A stretch of 64,000 nt of DNA from Haloglycomyces albus DSM 45210 (lineage in GTDB: Bacteria; Actinomycetota; Actinomycetes; Mycobacteriales; Micromonosporaceae). Below, piece after piece: positions 18,627 through 25,780 of this stretch; the stretch's first letter is position 1, and every line of letters begins with the position of its first letter. Under the pieces are notes generated by a model. It searched no databases and was not told the origin of the DNA. It saw nothing but the letters and a program-made list of their open reading frames with translations. The position numbers and the translations under genes were made by a program. The stretch lies in NCBI RefSeq assembly GCF_000527155.1, contig NZ_AZUQ01000001.1:800554-864553 (forward strand), in the 5' to 3' direction.

Positions 18627-18878
18627 ATGCCTGAACTCTTGGGCACACTGACATGGGACGACTCCCGTGTCGACATTGTTCAACGCTTCGGACGCGACAC
18701 CGTCTGGATCACCATTGACAACGACCTGGCCGCAATTGTCCACGTGACCGGTCAATTCCTCCGTCCATACAACGGCTGGACCATCCCCGACGACATCCAA
18801 ACCTGGCTACTGCGCGAAGCGATCGCCGCGCATATTCTCCAATCCTTCCACCGCACCGGTGAGGAGGCGGACCAATGA
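18627..18878 (+). CDS. Hypothetical protein (83 aa)
   Basis: Small acidic protein beginning MPELLGTLTWDDSRVDIV and containing several Trp residues (PYNGWTIPDDIQTWLL). No membrane segment and no recognised family. ATG 18627 follows GGAGA. Its stop overlaps the start of the next gene (ATGA), which indicates translational coupling and supports both as real genes. Confidence 0.6.
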   Translation: MPELLGTLTWDDSRVDIVQRFGRDTVWITIDNDLAAIVHVTGQFLRPYNGWTIPDDIQTWLLREAIAAHILQSFHRTGEEADQ

Positions 18879-19963
18879 ACACCAACACCTCCACACTCTT
18901 CGCCATTTACGAAGTCCTCCTCATCGCCTACCTACTAGCCGCTCCACTGGTCCTCCTCCGAGCCCGGGTGTGGGAGGCTCAACCTGCCACTGCTGGTGCA
19001 GCCTCCGGAGGTCGGCCGCCCAACCACAGCAGAGGTGAGGGAAGTGCCGCCTGGCCTCGGCAACTCTGGGAGCGACTGCGCCGCAGCGACACCCACGATC
19101 AAGTGCCGATGGGTCGATCCACCGAGTCGGATGGCACCAGGTCGTCGTCATCTCGGCAGGCGTGGGTTCAGCATATGGACCCGAGCGGCCCGCATTCGGC
19201 AACCACAGTGGGGCACCAGCGGCATCGATCCGATAACCGAGAATGCTGGGGCAATCGGGAACAGGATTCGGCCCAGGGAGTCTGGAGCTCGGTGTATCGC
19301 AACTGGGGTGCGGGCCGTCAGAAGCAGAGCCCGGGTCGTCACCGGGCGTTGCGTCGGTCGGACTCCTACTCCCACCGCACGGGTCGGAAGGTGACCGGTC
19401 GCCGTCACGTCTCCCACCGATACACGACCCGACGATCGAAGACCCACCGACCGGTAACTGATCTGGCTACGGCCCACCGGCCGGTATCCCACCCGCTTGT
19501 GGCTGATTGGTCGGCGGATGGTCGGGCTCAGTTTGTGGGGTCGCGTCGGCGGTGGTTGACTCCGCACACCGACCCACACCGATCCATGAACGGGCCATTG
19601 ATGACCAGCGTGGGCTTCCTCGGCTACCGAGTCGAGGTGCGGTATGTGTCGCTCATGTCGGCCACCATCATCGCCGTCCACCCCGCCACTGGACAGAGAA
19701 TCGTGTTGGGTTCGATCCTATGGGACGCCAAATACTCCGACCACGTCCTCTGGGCCGACACGCCAGCCCGCCAGAGCCTCGTGCCCAACGGCAGCTTCAA
19801 CTACTTCTGGCTCAACGAACGCCTCATCGCCCACGTTGAGGCGATCTTCCATGATCGCACCCAACCGGCTTCGGTGGTCTCGGATCCCAGGGAGGTGACG
19901 GCTAACCATGCCAGTGCGTTATATGCCGATCGGTACGTTCAATCTAGGCACCATCGCGCATGA
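18875..19963 (+). CDS. Hypothetical protein with N-terminal membrane segment
   Basis: 362-aa frame overlapping the upstream stop by four bases. Residues about 6-28 form one hydrophobic segment (LFAIYEVLLIAYLLAAPLVLL). A long Arg/Ser/His-rich, apparently disordered stretch (about 35-235) follows, and then a more protein-like C-terminal part (GYRVEVRYVSLMSATIIAVH, YFWLNERLIAHVE). The middle could instead be non-coding or frameshifted, and a second frame is also open over part of it. The following gene overlaps its end by 56 bases. Function unknown. Confidence 0.45.
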   Translation: MNTNTSTLFAIYEVLLIAYLLAAPLVLLRARVWEAQPATAGAASGGRPPNHSRGEGSAAWPRQLWERLRRSDTHDQVPMGRSTESDGTRSSSSRQAWVQHMDPSGPHSATTVGHQRHRSDNRECWGNREQDSAQGVWSSVYRNWGAGRQKQSPGRHRALRRSDSYSHRTGRKVTGRRHVSHRYTTRRSKTHRPVTDLATAHRPVSHPLVADWSADGRAQFVGSRRRWLTPHTDPHRSMNGPLMTSVGFLGYRVEVRYVSLMSATIIAVHPATGQRIVLGSILWDAKYSDHVLWADTPARQSLVPNGSFNYFWLNERLIAHVEAIFHDRTQPASVVSDPREVTANHASALYADRYVQSRHHRA

Positions 19964-20390
19964 GGAGTATCGCTTCCACGGACGCCTGGATGTTTGTTCC
20001 TCGAACGTGTTCCTGTTCCACATCAATGAAGCCGACAACGATCACCCGCCAAATTCTGTGCGGAGATCCGGACCGCTTGCAACGTCTAGCGCTGTTTCTA
20101 GTGTTCCTACCGGTCATAGCGACGGTTGGGGTGGAGGCCCCGACTACGTCGATATGTCGTTTGAACGCGAGCCTCCGGACGTGTTGGCCAACTGTGCCGA
20201 TCTGATCAAGCCCACCATCGTGCTCTACGACGACGAACTGTTTCAACGCACGGTTACCAATCCCAACTGGCTACACCGCCTATCGGCCACACTCCAGAAG
20301 ACGGTTGGGCCGCATCTCGACCCCCAACGAGCAAGGGTTCCCCGCACGGGCAACCCACCTCGACCGCGTCGGATGCTGCGGCCCAAGTGA
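19908..20390 (+). CDS. Hypothetical protein (160 aa)
   Basis: ATG 19908 follows GAGGTGA. It overlaps the preceding frame by 56 bases, which suggests operon coupling or that one frame is mis-extended. The first half (IGTFNLGTIAHEEYRFHGRL, SNVFLFHINEAD) and the segment KPTIVLYDDELFQRTV look like folded protein; the C-terminus is Arg/Pro-rich. No family recognised. Transcription probably ends at the hairpin 20503-20545. Confidence 0.5.
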   Translation: MPVRYMPIGTFNLGTIAHEEYRFHGRLDVCSSNVFLFHINEADNDHPPNSVRRSGPLATSSAVSSVPTGHSDGWGGGPDYVDMSFEREPPDVLANCADLIKPTIVLYDDELFQRTVTNPNWLHRLSATLQKTVGPHLDPQRARVPRTGNPPRPRRMLRPK

Positions 20391-20502
20391 TCGCACCGAG
20401 CCACGTCACACAGCACTACAAATACCACCAGCCGTGAGGCGTGCATTGTCTTTACTCCGGTTTCCTTCTCCTGACAACCGGCGCTGCGGGAGAGGGGGAC
20501 CA

Positions 20503-20552
20503 GGCCCTGTCGGAGCTCTGGAAGGTGGGCAACTCCGATAGGGCCCTTTAAT
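20503..20552 (+). terminator. Terminator of the 18.2-20.4 kb unit
   Basis: 13-bp stem (20503-20515 with 20533-20545, one G-T pair) followed by CTTTAATT. It closes the plus-strand unit before the convergent minus-strand pair. Confidence 0.7.
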
Positions 20553-20626
20553 TACGTAAGACCCTGCAAATACGATTCCGACATGCCCAGAGGCGAATCT
20601 TGGTTTGCCCATAGTCGGCCTGACAA

Positions 20627-21157
20627 TCACAAGCCATTTGACCAGACCTCAGCATTTGATTTCGCCGAATCTGAAGCAGTCAATATTTCGTCCACCTTTT
20701 CGAGTCCTTCCTCCAACGACCCCAAGGTGTCATCTACCAGACTGCTACTGGACCCCTCCGTCGCGCGTTGGATCGTTTCCAACGCTTCTTCAACCTGTCC
20801 TCGGGCAGTCTGAACGTGCGCATCACATTCTGTGCGAACTGAGTCAACAAGGTCGAATACAGCTGACTTCAGTTCCGCAACACTACCGGAACTCCCAACT
20901 GACGGACCCGATCGTGCGGCCACCCATGACGTAGCGGCATGCTTGGCATAAGCCGCAGCAGCTCCACCAGCAGCAGCCCCTCCCGCCACGCCAGCAGGTC
21001 CAAGCGCTTTAAATCCACTAAACGCGCCAGCTGCCGTCGAAACCCCACTCACGATGTTATGAAGGAAATCTCCAGCAAATCGACTGCGGTTCTTTGATTT
21101 AGCAATCTTAAATACTGAGGGCTGTCCTCGTCCTTCAGGTTTCCCAATGCCCCTCAT
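20627..21157 (-). CDS. Gly/Ala-rich protein with coiled coil, second gene of a pair
   Basis: 176-aa protein. The N-terminus is basic. Residues about 35-70 are a Gly/Ala-rich hydrophobic stretch (GFKALGPAGVAGGAAAGGAA) resembling glycine-zipper membrane segments. The C-terminal half is acidic and heptad-like (VEEALETIQRATE, GSLEEGLEKVDEIL). Its start overlaps the stop of the upstream 200-aa gene (ATGA), so the two are coupled. A glycine zipper plus coiled coil suggests membrane insertion or oligomerisation, which is inference. No family recognised. Confidence 0.6.
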   Translation of the reverse strand: MRGIGKPEGRGQPSVFKIAKSKNRSRFAGDFLHNIVSGVSTAAGAFSGFKALGPAGVAGGAAAGGAAAAYAKHAATSWVAARSGPSVGSSGSVAELKSAVFDLVDSVRTECDAHVQTARGQVEEALETIQRATEGSSSSLVDDTLGSLEEGLEKVDEILTASDSAKSNAEVWSNGL

Positions 21158-21756
21158 TTAGCAGGCTCCAAATGTCCACATTGCATTGAAATCATCAAAG
21201 GTATATCTGACATGAAATCGGTGGCAATCGCTTTAACATCTGCGGTATTCGCCATCTCTGCGATCTTTTCGCATGCCCCCCAAATAGATACAAACTTATG
21301 GGCTAGAATCCAGACCCCTCTGTTTAGACCACTGATCTCAATATAGTTTTCTTGATCTGGACCGATGCGGAACTTGTCAGGTGAATCAGGAAGGTTTCCC
21401 CAACTCACAGCAGTAGGAGCCATCTTGAATGACCGCAGGAATGATTCAACAGAGTCCGCCTCATAATCGAATTGAATGAGAAGATTTAGTTCTTTCAATC
21501 GAAAGAAGTGCCGTTTGATTTCGAGTCGATTCAAGTGGTCGTTTTCTGATTGAACATCCTTTACAAGACTGTCGATCCCGTACTTGCGCTGGCTATGTAG
21601 CTCGGCATTATGATGACTGATGCGCCAAACGGCCCATTCTTCATCTGTGACTTCTACGGTCTCCATGCCGAGTTGGACTTCACAACACTCAAGTTCACGG
21701 TTTTCATTGAAGTACGGCCCAAGCGATGTGCCTACAGGGATGATTGTCTTGACCAT
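21154..21756 (-). CDS. Hypothetical protein (200 aa), first gene of a pair
   Basis: Begins MVKTIIPVGTSLGPYF with AGGAGG seven bases upstream. It contains an acidic N-terminal part, a Lys/Arg-rich helix region (RLEIKRHFFRLKELNLL) and conserved-looking Trp residues. Base composition is clearly more AT-rich than the flanking core genes, indicating transfer. It is coupled to the Gly/Ala-rich protein. The pair could be a small defence or toxin module, but nothing in the sequence proves that. Confidence 0.6.
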   Translation of the reverse strand: MVKTIIPVGTSLGPYFNENRELECCEVQLGMETVEVTDEEWAVWRISHHNAELHSQRKYGIDSLVKDVQSENDHLNRLEIKRHFFRLKELNLLIQFDYEADSVESFLRSFKMAPTAVSWGNLPDSPDKFRIGPDQENYIEISGLNRGVWILAHKFVSIWGACEKIAEMANTADVKAIATDFMSDIPLMISMQCGHLEPAK

Positions 21757-21843
21757 GAAGTTGCCTCCTATATGGCGTCCTTATACGCTTCAGCTGTGCT
21801 AATAGCTTGTGTTATTACAGCATTGAACGAACTGGATTCCTGA

Positions 21844-21930
21844 CTACAACGCGCGAACGCCGAAGCGGCGAGCAACCTCGGTGACCGGATACCCGTCTAA
21901 AACTTCTATCACCGCTCGAAAGCGGTACTC
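21844..21930 (-). pseudogene. Transposase N-terminal relic (IS481/IS3-type helix-turn-helix)
   Basis: Minus strand reads VEYRFRAVIEVLDGYPVTEV then ARRFGV before stopping three codons later. This is the characteristic opening of IS481/IS3-like transposases, broken inside the helix-turn-helix. No further transposase sequence follows, so it is a dead fragment marking past insertion in the island. Confidence 0.55.
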
Positions 21931-22135
21931 GACAATCCAGTCTGCTTCGTTCTCCACCGATATGAAGAGAAAGCGTAAGTGAATACCCATCGCATTTAGG
22001 TCAGAAGCATCAATAATGTAATGAGCCCGTAAGCCTGCGGAAAGACCGTCAAAGGCCTTCAGAAACCTTGGTATCAAGGAAGTCCAGAGCCTTCACACAC
22101 ACTGGAATTACGTGCTGGCTTCCGGAGCAATAATA

Positions 22136-23302
22136 TCACTCACGGAGTGATTCAATCCTGGCCGTGTAGTCCTCTGCCAACGCAGGGGAACATTCGTCAA
22201 GCGCCGACTCCAGCTCAGCAGCAACCATAACCAAAGACGGAAGACTCTTTCGAGCCCCTTCAAGGGCCTGCACTCCAAGTGCATGAGCTTCTTGAGCCTC
22301 ACCTTGGTGCGCCGCTACAACTCCTAGAGTCAAACGCGCCTCAGCCATTCGCATCGGGCTCAAATCCTCTCCACTTCGACCCGTGCCTTGGCGCAGGACT
22401 TCGTAAGCATGGGAGGAAGCAAGGGTGTCAGCACCAGCGAGACGATACGTATCCATTGCGTAAAAGTTATGTTTTGCCGGATCAACGACAAAATGGTGGT
22501 CAGTCCGATCAGGTATCGACATTGATTCCACTACTTGTCGCGAAGCATCCAGTGCTGTTCGCACCTGTTGGGCATTCCCAAGCCGTGCAAGTGCCTTCGC
22601 TTCCTGCGAGAGAAGTTGGGCTGATACATAATAGTTTCTTCCAACCCCGAGGCCGGCTTTCGTTTCCGTGAGAACGTCCCGGTATCGACCTTGTGTGAGG
22701 TTGAACCAAGCTGACATCTCAAACGACCATGCTTCAATTTCCCGGTGCCCTGCTTCCTTAGCGAGATCCCGAGCGGCACGTCGCGTTGCTTCGGCTCCAC
22801 GGCGCAATCCCATGTCATATTCAAGGCATCCCGAAAGTAGGGCCAACCAACCTGCTGAGACGAGAAGTTCCCGATGTTCTCTCAAACCTATGGGGCGTTG
22901 TAGGAGTCCTGACGCCTCGGTGATTACCTGCTGTGTTTCAGCCCGAAGTGTGGGCGCAGGCGTGTTCTTGTAGCGGCAGCAGAGTTCGAAGACGGTTGCT
23001 TCTAGCTGATCAAGCGTCTGCGTGGAGGTATCACGTGACCTGAGCCGATCTAGCAGTTCTACGGTCTCCAGCGGTCGCATATCCTGCGCATCGATGTTGT
23101 CTAGGTGAGCGACCCCAATCAATTCTCCCTTGGCCCGCAACGCCTTATCAAGGTCCTGGACTTGTTGCCCACTTGGCGCATGTTTCCCGGTTTCCCAGAA
23201 ACCGATATATTGTCGCGACCATCCCGACCGCTGCGCTAGTCCAGATTGCGACAGGCCGCGCTCACTTCTCAGTCGTCTCAAGGTCTCTGGGAAGGTCGCC
23301 AT
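22136..23302 (-). CDS. XRE-family regulator with TPR-like C-terminal domain
   Basis: 388-aa transcription regulator. The N-terminal helix-turn-helix (residues about 5-60: LRRLRSERGLSQSGLAQRSG, then WSRQYIGFWETGKHAP) is of the XRE/Cro type. Residues about 75-380 are alpha-helical repeats of the TPR kind often found in actinobacterial regulators of small secreted peptides. It is transcribed divergently from the 66-aa gene, the cationic peptide and the methyltransferase, so it is the likely regulator of that cluster. Two 11-bp repeats in the shared promoter region may be its operator. Confidence 0.85.
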   Translation of the reverse strand: MATFPETLRRLRSERGLSQSGLAQRSGWSRQYIGFWETGKHAPSGQQVQDLDKALRAKGELIGVAHLDNIDAQDMRPLETVELLDRLRSRDTSTQTLDQLEATVFELCCRYKNTPAPTLRAETQQVITEASGLLQRPIGLREHRELLVSAGWLALLSGCLEYDMGLRRGAEATRRAARDLAKEAGHREIEAWSFEMSAWFNLTQGRYRDVLTETKAGLGVGRNYYVSAQLLSQEAKALARLGNAQQVRTALDASRQVVESMSIPDRTDHHFVVDPAKHNFYAMDTYRLAGADTLASSHAYEVLRQGTGRSGEDLSPMRMAEARLTLGVVAAHQGEAQEAHALGVQALEGARKSLPSLVMVAAELESALDECSPALAEDYTARIESLRE

Positions 23303-23364
23303 CGTAATTAGCAGTCCTTAGCAGTTAAGTCGTTGACCGGCATCACATGTTTAAACAATCATAG

Positions 23365-23397
23365 ACCCATGGAACAGGAAAAGTACACCCGTGGAAC
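23365..23397. promoter_or_regulatory. Direct repeats in the divergent promoter region (possible XRE operator)
   Basis: ACCCATGGAAC (23365-23375) and ACCCGTGGAAC (23387-23397) differ at one base and start exactly 22 bases apart, about two helical turns. They sit between the regulator gene and the 66-aa gene. Confidence 0.5.
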
Positions 23398-23442
23398 GCA
23401 ATGTCACCTCACAATAGCCAGTAAATTCTCCGAGGTCCTCAT

Positions 23443-23643
23443 ATGAATTGGCAGGTGACTATTGATCACGATGGTGCGGAGTTCCGCTCCCCTCAAGGAG
23501 AACTGGAATTGAGAGTGGGTAGACGAATAGGCGATGTCGAGTACTACTCGGTTCTTGCCGAACGCGCCCCCGCTTCCCAGACCTATCTCCTCTGCAAAGC
23601 ACTTGACCTGCTCCCAGACGACTTTTTCAGCCAAATGACCTAA
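23443..23643 (+). CDS. Small hypothetical protein (66 aa), first gene of the RiPP-like cluster
   Basis: Begins MNWQVTIDHDGAEFRSP; GAGG lies seven bases before the ATG. The predicted protein is acidic and largely beta-like, with no signal peptide and one Cys. It is the first gene downstream of the putative regulator operator and is followed by a 208-base hairpin-rich leader before the cationic peptide gene. It could be an accessory or leader-binding protein. No family recognised. Confidence 0.6.
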   Translation: MNWQVTIDHDGAEFRSPQGELELRVGRRIGDVEYYSVLAERAPASQTYLLCKALDLLPDDFFSQMT

Positions 23644-23724
23644 TCCCGATGGTGCACCCCGTGTCGGGGACTGAGGTTGCGCTGGTTGGGGTTCCTGACC
23701 GACACCGGGAGCCCCTATTGAGAC

Positions 23725-23812
23725 TGCCCGTCCCGCCCAGGCCTCCCTCTGGGGCAGCAGTCACAGGACGGGCACCGGTGGCCCGGCGACCTGGCAGTTT
23801 ACCCGGGCCACC
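23725..23812 (+). promoter_or_regulatory. Two strong hairpins in the leader of the cationic peptide gene
   Basis: Stem 23725-23733 with 23766-23774 (9 bp plus nested pairing) and stem 23777-23786 with 23803-23812 (10 bp, perfect) lie back to back, 39 bases before the peptide start. They could terminate the upstream transcript or shape expression of the peptide. Confidence 0.6.
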
Positions 23813-23851
23813 ACCAACCCAACAGAAAATACGAGTAGAAAGGAGTATCCC

Positions 23852-23989
23852 ATGGGCAAGAAAGACGACCGGGACATGGGTGAAGGTAAACACTCGAAGG
23901 AGACACGCACCGACGGCCACAAGCGAGGCTCACGAGGCCCGTTCGTTGACCCCAACCACGGCGGCAAGAAAGGCAAACGCGGTAAGTAG
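23852..23989 (+). CDS. Cationic 45-aa peptide, candidate RiPP (imiditide-type) precursor
   Basis: Begins MGKKDDRDMGEGKHSKE and ends KKGKRGK; 14 Lys/Arg against 7 Asp/Glu, no cysteine. An excellent AAAGGAG sits six bases before the ATG. The stop is two bases before a PIMT-like methyltransferase gene. From memory, imiditides are RiPPs in which a stand-alone PIMT homologue turns an Asp of a strongly positive precursor into aspartimide; this pair fits that layout. The best Asp is Asp21 (TDGH), because Asp-Gly favours the ring. Asp33 precedes Pro (VDPN) and cannot form it. No core/leader boundary can be seen. Confidence 0.7.
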   Translation: MGKKDDRDMGEGKHSKETRTDGHKRGSRGPFVDPNHGGKKGKRGK

Positions 23990-23991
23990 TC

Positions 23992-25026
23992 ATGGATCAA
24001 CACTGGAAACAGATGCTCACGCAACTGAAGGGCGACGGCTACCTCCTCTCCAAACGTTGGGAGGAAGCGTTCTCCAGTGTTGACCGGGCCGCCTTCCTCC
24101 CTCCACGCATCGATGGGATCGAGAAATCTCGCCGTTTCAACGAGTGGAAGGAAGCGGCCTACTCACTGCGGTCGATCGTCACGAAACGGAAGACGAACGG
24201 GACACCGGCCAGCTCGTCGAGCGACCCGCGCGTCATGCTCGACATGCTGGAGACCCTCGAGTTGAAGCCCGGCATGACGGTTCTGGAGCTTGGGACGGGC
24301 ACCGGATACAACACCGCCCTGCTTTGTGAGGTCGCAGGCACGGAGAACGTAACGTCCATCGACATCGACTCCGACGTAACGCTGTCGGCCCGGATTAAAC
24401 TGTCCAGCGCCGGATACCCGTCGGTCATGGCATTGACGCGGGACGGCAAAGAAGGGCACGCGTCGAAGGCGCCGTATGACCGCCTGATCGTCACCTACGC
24501 TGTGGATCGTCTTGAACCGGAATGGCTACAGCAGATCGCCGACGGCGGTTTGGTCATCGTCCCGTGGGAGAACGACCTCGGCTCACAGGTGGTCGCACAG
24601 TTCCGAGTACATAGTGGGCAGGCGACAGGGCGTGCGACGGCCGAATGCGCGTTCATGTTCGACCGCTCCGAGCACGAACCGAAGCGCACCCAGAGCGCCG
24701 CAACCTACAGCACGACCACGAATTTCAGCCCCCAGTATTTCCGCGAGTACGCCTCGGCGGACCTCTGGATCATCGACCAGATTCCTGGAATTGCCCTCTA
24801 CCCTCACGACGACGTGTACATGTTCACGCGCGGCTCCGATGTGGCGCTGCTCGGTTTGGAGCCCGACGAGGACGAGCGCTACCCGGTCATGGGCGATGGA
24901 GACCCGGGTTTTTGGGATGAGATCGAGCGGGCGTATTCCTCATGGTTCGTGGCGGGTCGTCCTTTCTATGAGGATTACCGCCTGAAGGTCGACCCGTCCG
25001 GCATCATAACCGCCGAAGTGAGGTAG
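23992..25026 (+). CDS. PIMT-like (protein-L-isoaspartate O-methyltransferase family) methyltransferase
   Basis: 344-aa SAM-dependent methyltransferase. The PCMT-type SAM motif VLELGTGTGYNTALL lies near residues 96-110, followed by SIDID (acidic ribose-binding end of strand 2) and DRLIVTYAVDRLE, the family's post-II motif region. Unlike housekeeping PIMT (about 210 aa) it has a long C-terminal domain (about 210-344), acidic toward the end (LEPDEDERYPVMGDGDPGFW), as in PIMT homologues dedicated to RiPPs. It is translationally adjacent (two bases) to the 45-aa basic peptide, so modification of that peptide is the best hypothesis. Confidence 0.8.
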   Translation: MDQHWKQMLTQLKGDGYLLSKRWEEAFSSVDRAAFLPPRIDGIEKSRRFNEWKEAAYSLRSIVTKRKTNGTPASSSSDPRVMLDMLETLELKPGMTVLELGTGTGYNTALLCEVAGTENVTSIDIDSDVTLSARIKLSSAGYPSVMALTRDGKEGHASKAPYDRLIVTYAVDRLEPEWLQQIADGGLVIVPWENDLGSQVVAQFRVHSGQATGRATAECAFMFDRSEHEPKRTQSAATYSTTTNFSPQYFREYASADLWIIDQIPGIALYPHDDVYMFTRGSDVALLGLEPDEDERYPVMGDGDPGFWDEIERAYSSWFVAGRPFYEDYRLKVDPSGIITAEVR

Positions 25027-25039
25027 GCAGAGACGACAG

Positions 25040-25062
25040 GCCCCGGCCCTAGTGGCCGGGGC
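25040..25062 (+). terminator. Terminator of the methyltransferase cluster
   Basis: 9-bp perfect GC stem (25040-25048 with 25054-25062, loop CTAGT), 13 bases after the stop. Confidence 0.75.
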
Positions 25063-25085
25063 ACCTTAAAACTACCCCCAAGGAC

Positions 25086-25268
25086 AACCCAACTGGCGAG
25101 CTTCGAACGAAGTGTAGAAGCGGTAGAGCTGGAGAGGAGCTCAGGCGGTTCACAGTGCGTTGAATAGTGGGGTTCTCAGGTTCCAGGCGTGCTTCAGCAC
25201 GTCGGGTTCTGAGAACACCGCTAGGCGACGTGCTGTGGAACGGCTGAGCGGTCCCCCACCAACAAACC
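25086..25268 (-). repeat. Structured dispersed repeat, copy 2 (inverted relative to copy 1)
   Basis: Read on the minus strand: block A (25268-25242, ends GACCGCTCAGCC), a 96-base spacer, block B (25145-25120) and block C (25103-25086, AAGCTCGCCAGTTGGGTT). The spacer holds the hairpin CGTGC-TGAA-GCACG (25188-25201). Its distances to blocks A and B match those in copy 1 to within one base. Two of its five pairs differ from copy 1 yet remain complementary. The B-C spacer contains CTTCG-TT-CGAAG in place of copy 1's CGCGCC stem. Confidence 0.75.
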
Positions 25269-25272
25269 TGGT

Positions 25273-25373
25273 CGGGGGATGTAGGACCGAGTCGGCTGGC
25301 GCTGCTCGACAAAGTCTTTACCCCGGGACGCTTGGTCGACCGGGGAATATCGCTTGGGCCCTACAATCCCCCG
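25273..25373. ncRNA. Candidate three-helix structured RNA
   Basis: A 13-bp closing stem (25273-25285 with 25360-25373, one bulged A) encloses two hairpins: CGAG/CTCG around 25288-25308 and CCCCGG/CCGGGG (25321-25326 with 25340-25345, extended by GAC/GTC). It lies between the repeat copy and thrC in a 754-base stretch without genes. Strand and identity are unknown; it does not match tRNA, SRP RNA or 6S RNA signatures that I know. Confidence 0.35.
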
Positions 25374-25729
25374 CACACAGTATTTTGCTCTCCGTGCGTG
25401 ACGAAGTCAAGCCAAACGAGTTTGAAAAACTGTCGGATAGCTGACAGAAAGGTATTGTGCTGCAAGTTGATCGGTTATGTTTCAGGGTTCTTCTAATTTA
25501 ACATTATTAAACTACAGCACGCGGGTATTTCAGTACCCGAAACGGTGTGGTTGACCCTCCACGGTCGAAATGTCCGAGGGAAGGCCCGTGTGGGTCCGAG
25601 CCTCCCCTCGTCGTCACGGGAGACGAACAACGGTCCCACCTGCAAAAGCGCCACGTCAGTCTACCGCCGACCAGTGCACGCTCGGCACGCGTTAACCGTC
25701 CCGCCTCCAGGTGGGATCTTACGGAAGAA

Positions 25730-25756
25730 CGTATTGCCCCGGTTGAGAGCAATACG
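25730..25756 (-). terminator. Terminator of thrC
   Basis: 8-bp perfect stem (25730-25737 with 25749-25756), 24 bases past the thrC stop on the minus strand and followed by TTCTT. Confidence 0.65.
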
Positions 25757-25780
25757 CTCAATGCGAGTTGTGGAGCCATC

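Noticed and set aside
23852-23989. Alternative reading of the cationic peptide as a lanthipeptide or ATP-grasp graspetide precursor
   Set aside because: It has no cysteine, no Ser/Thr-rich core, and no lanthionine or ATP-grasp enzyme gene nearby.
25121-25145. tRNA D-arm-like sequence GGTAGAGC in repeat block B
   Set aside because: No acceptor, anticodon or T-arm in the right order around it; the other copy also lacks a tRNA fold.
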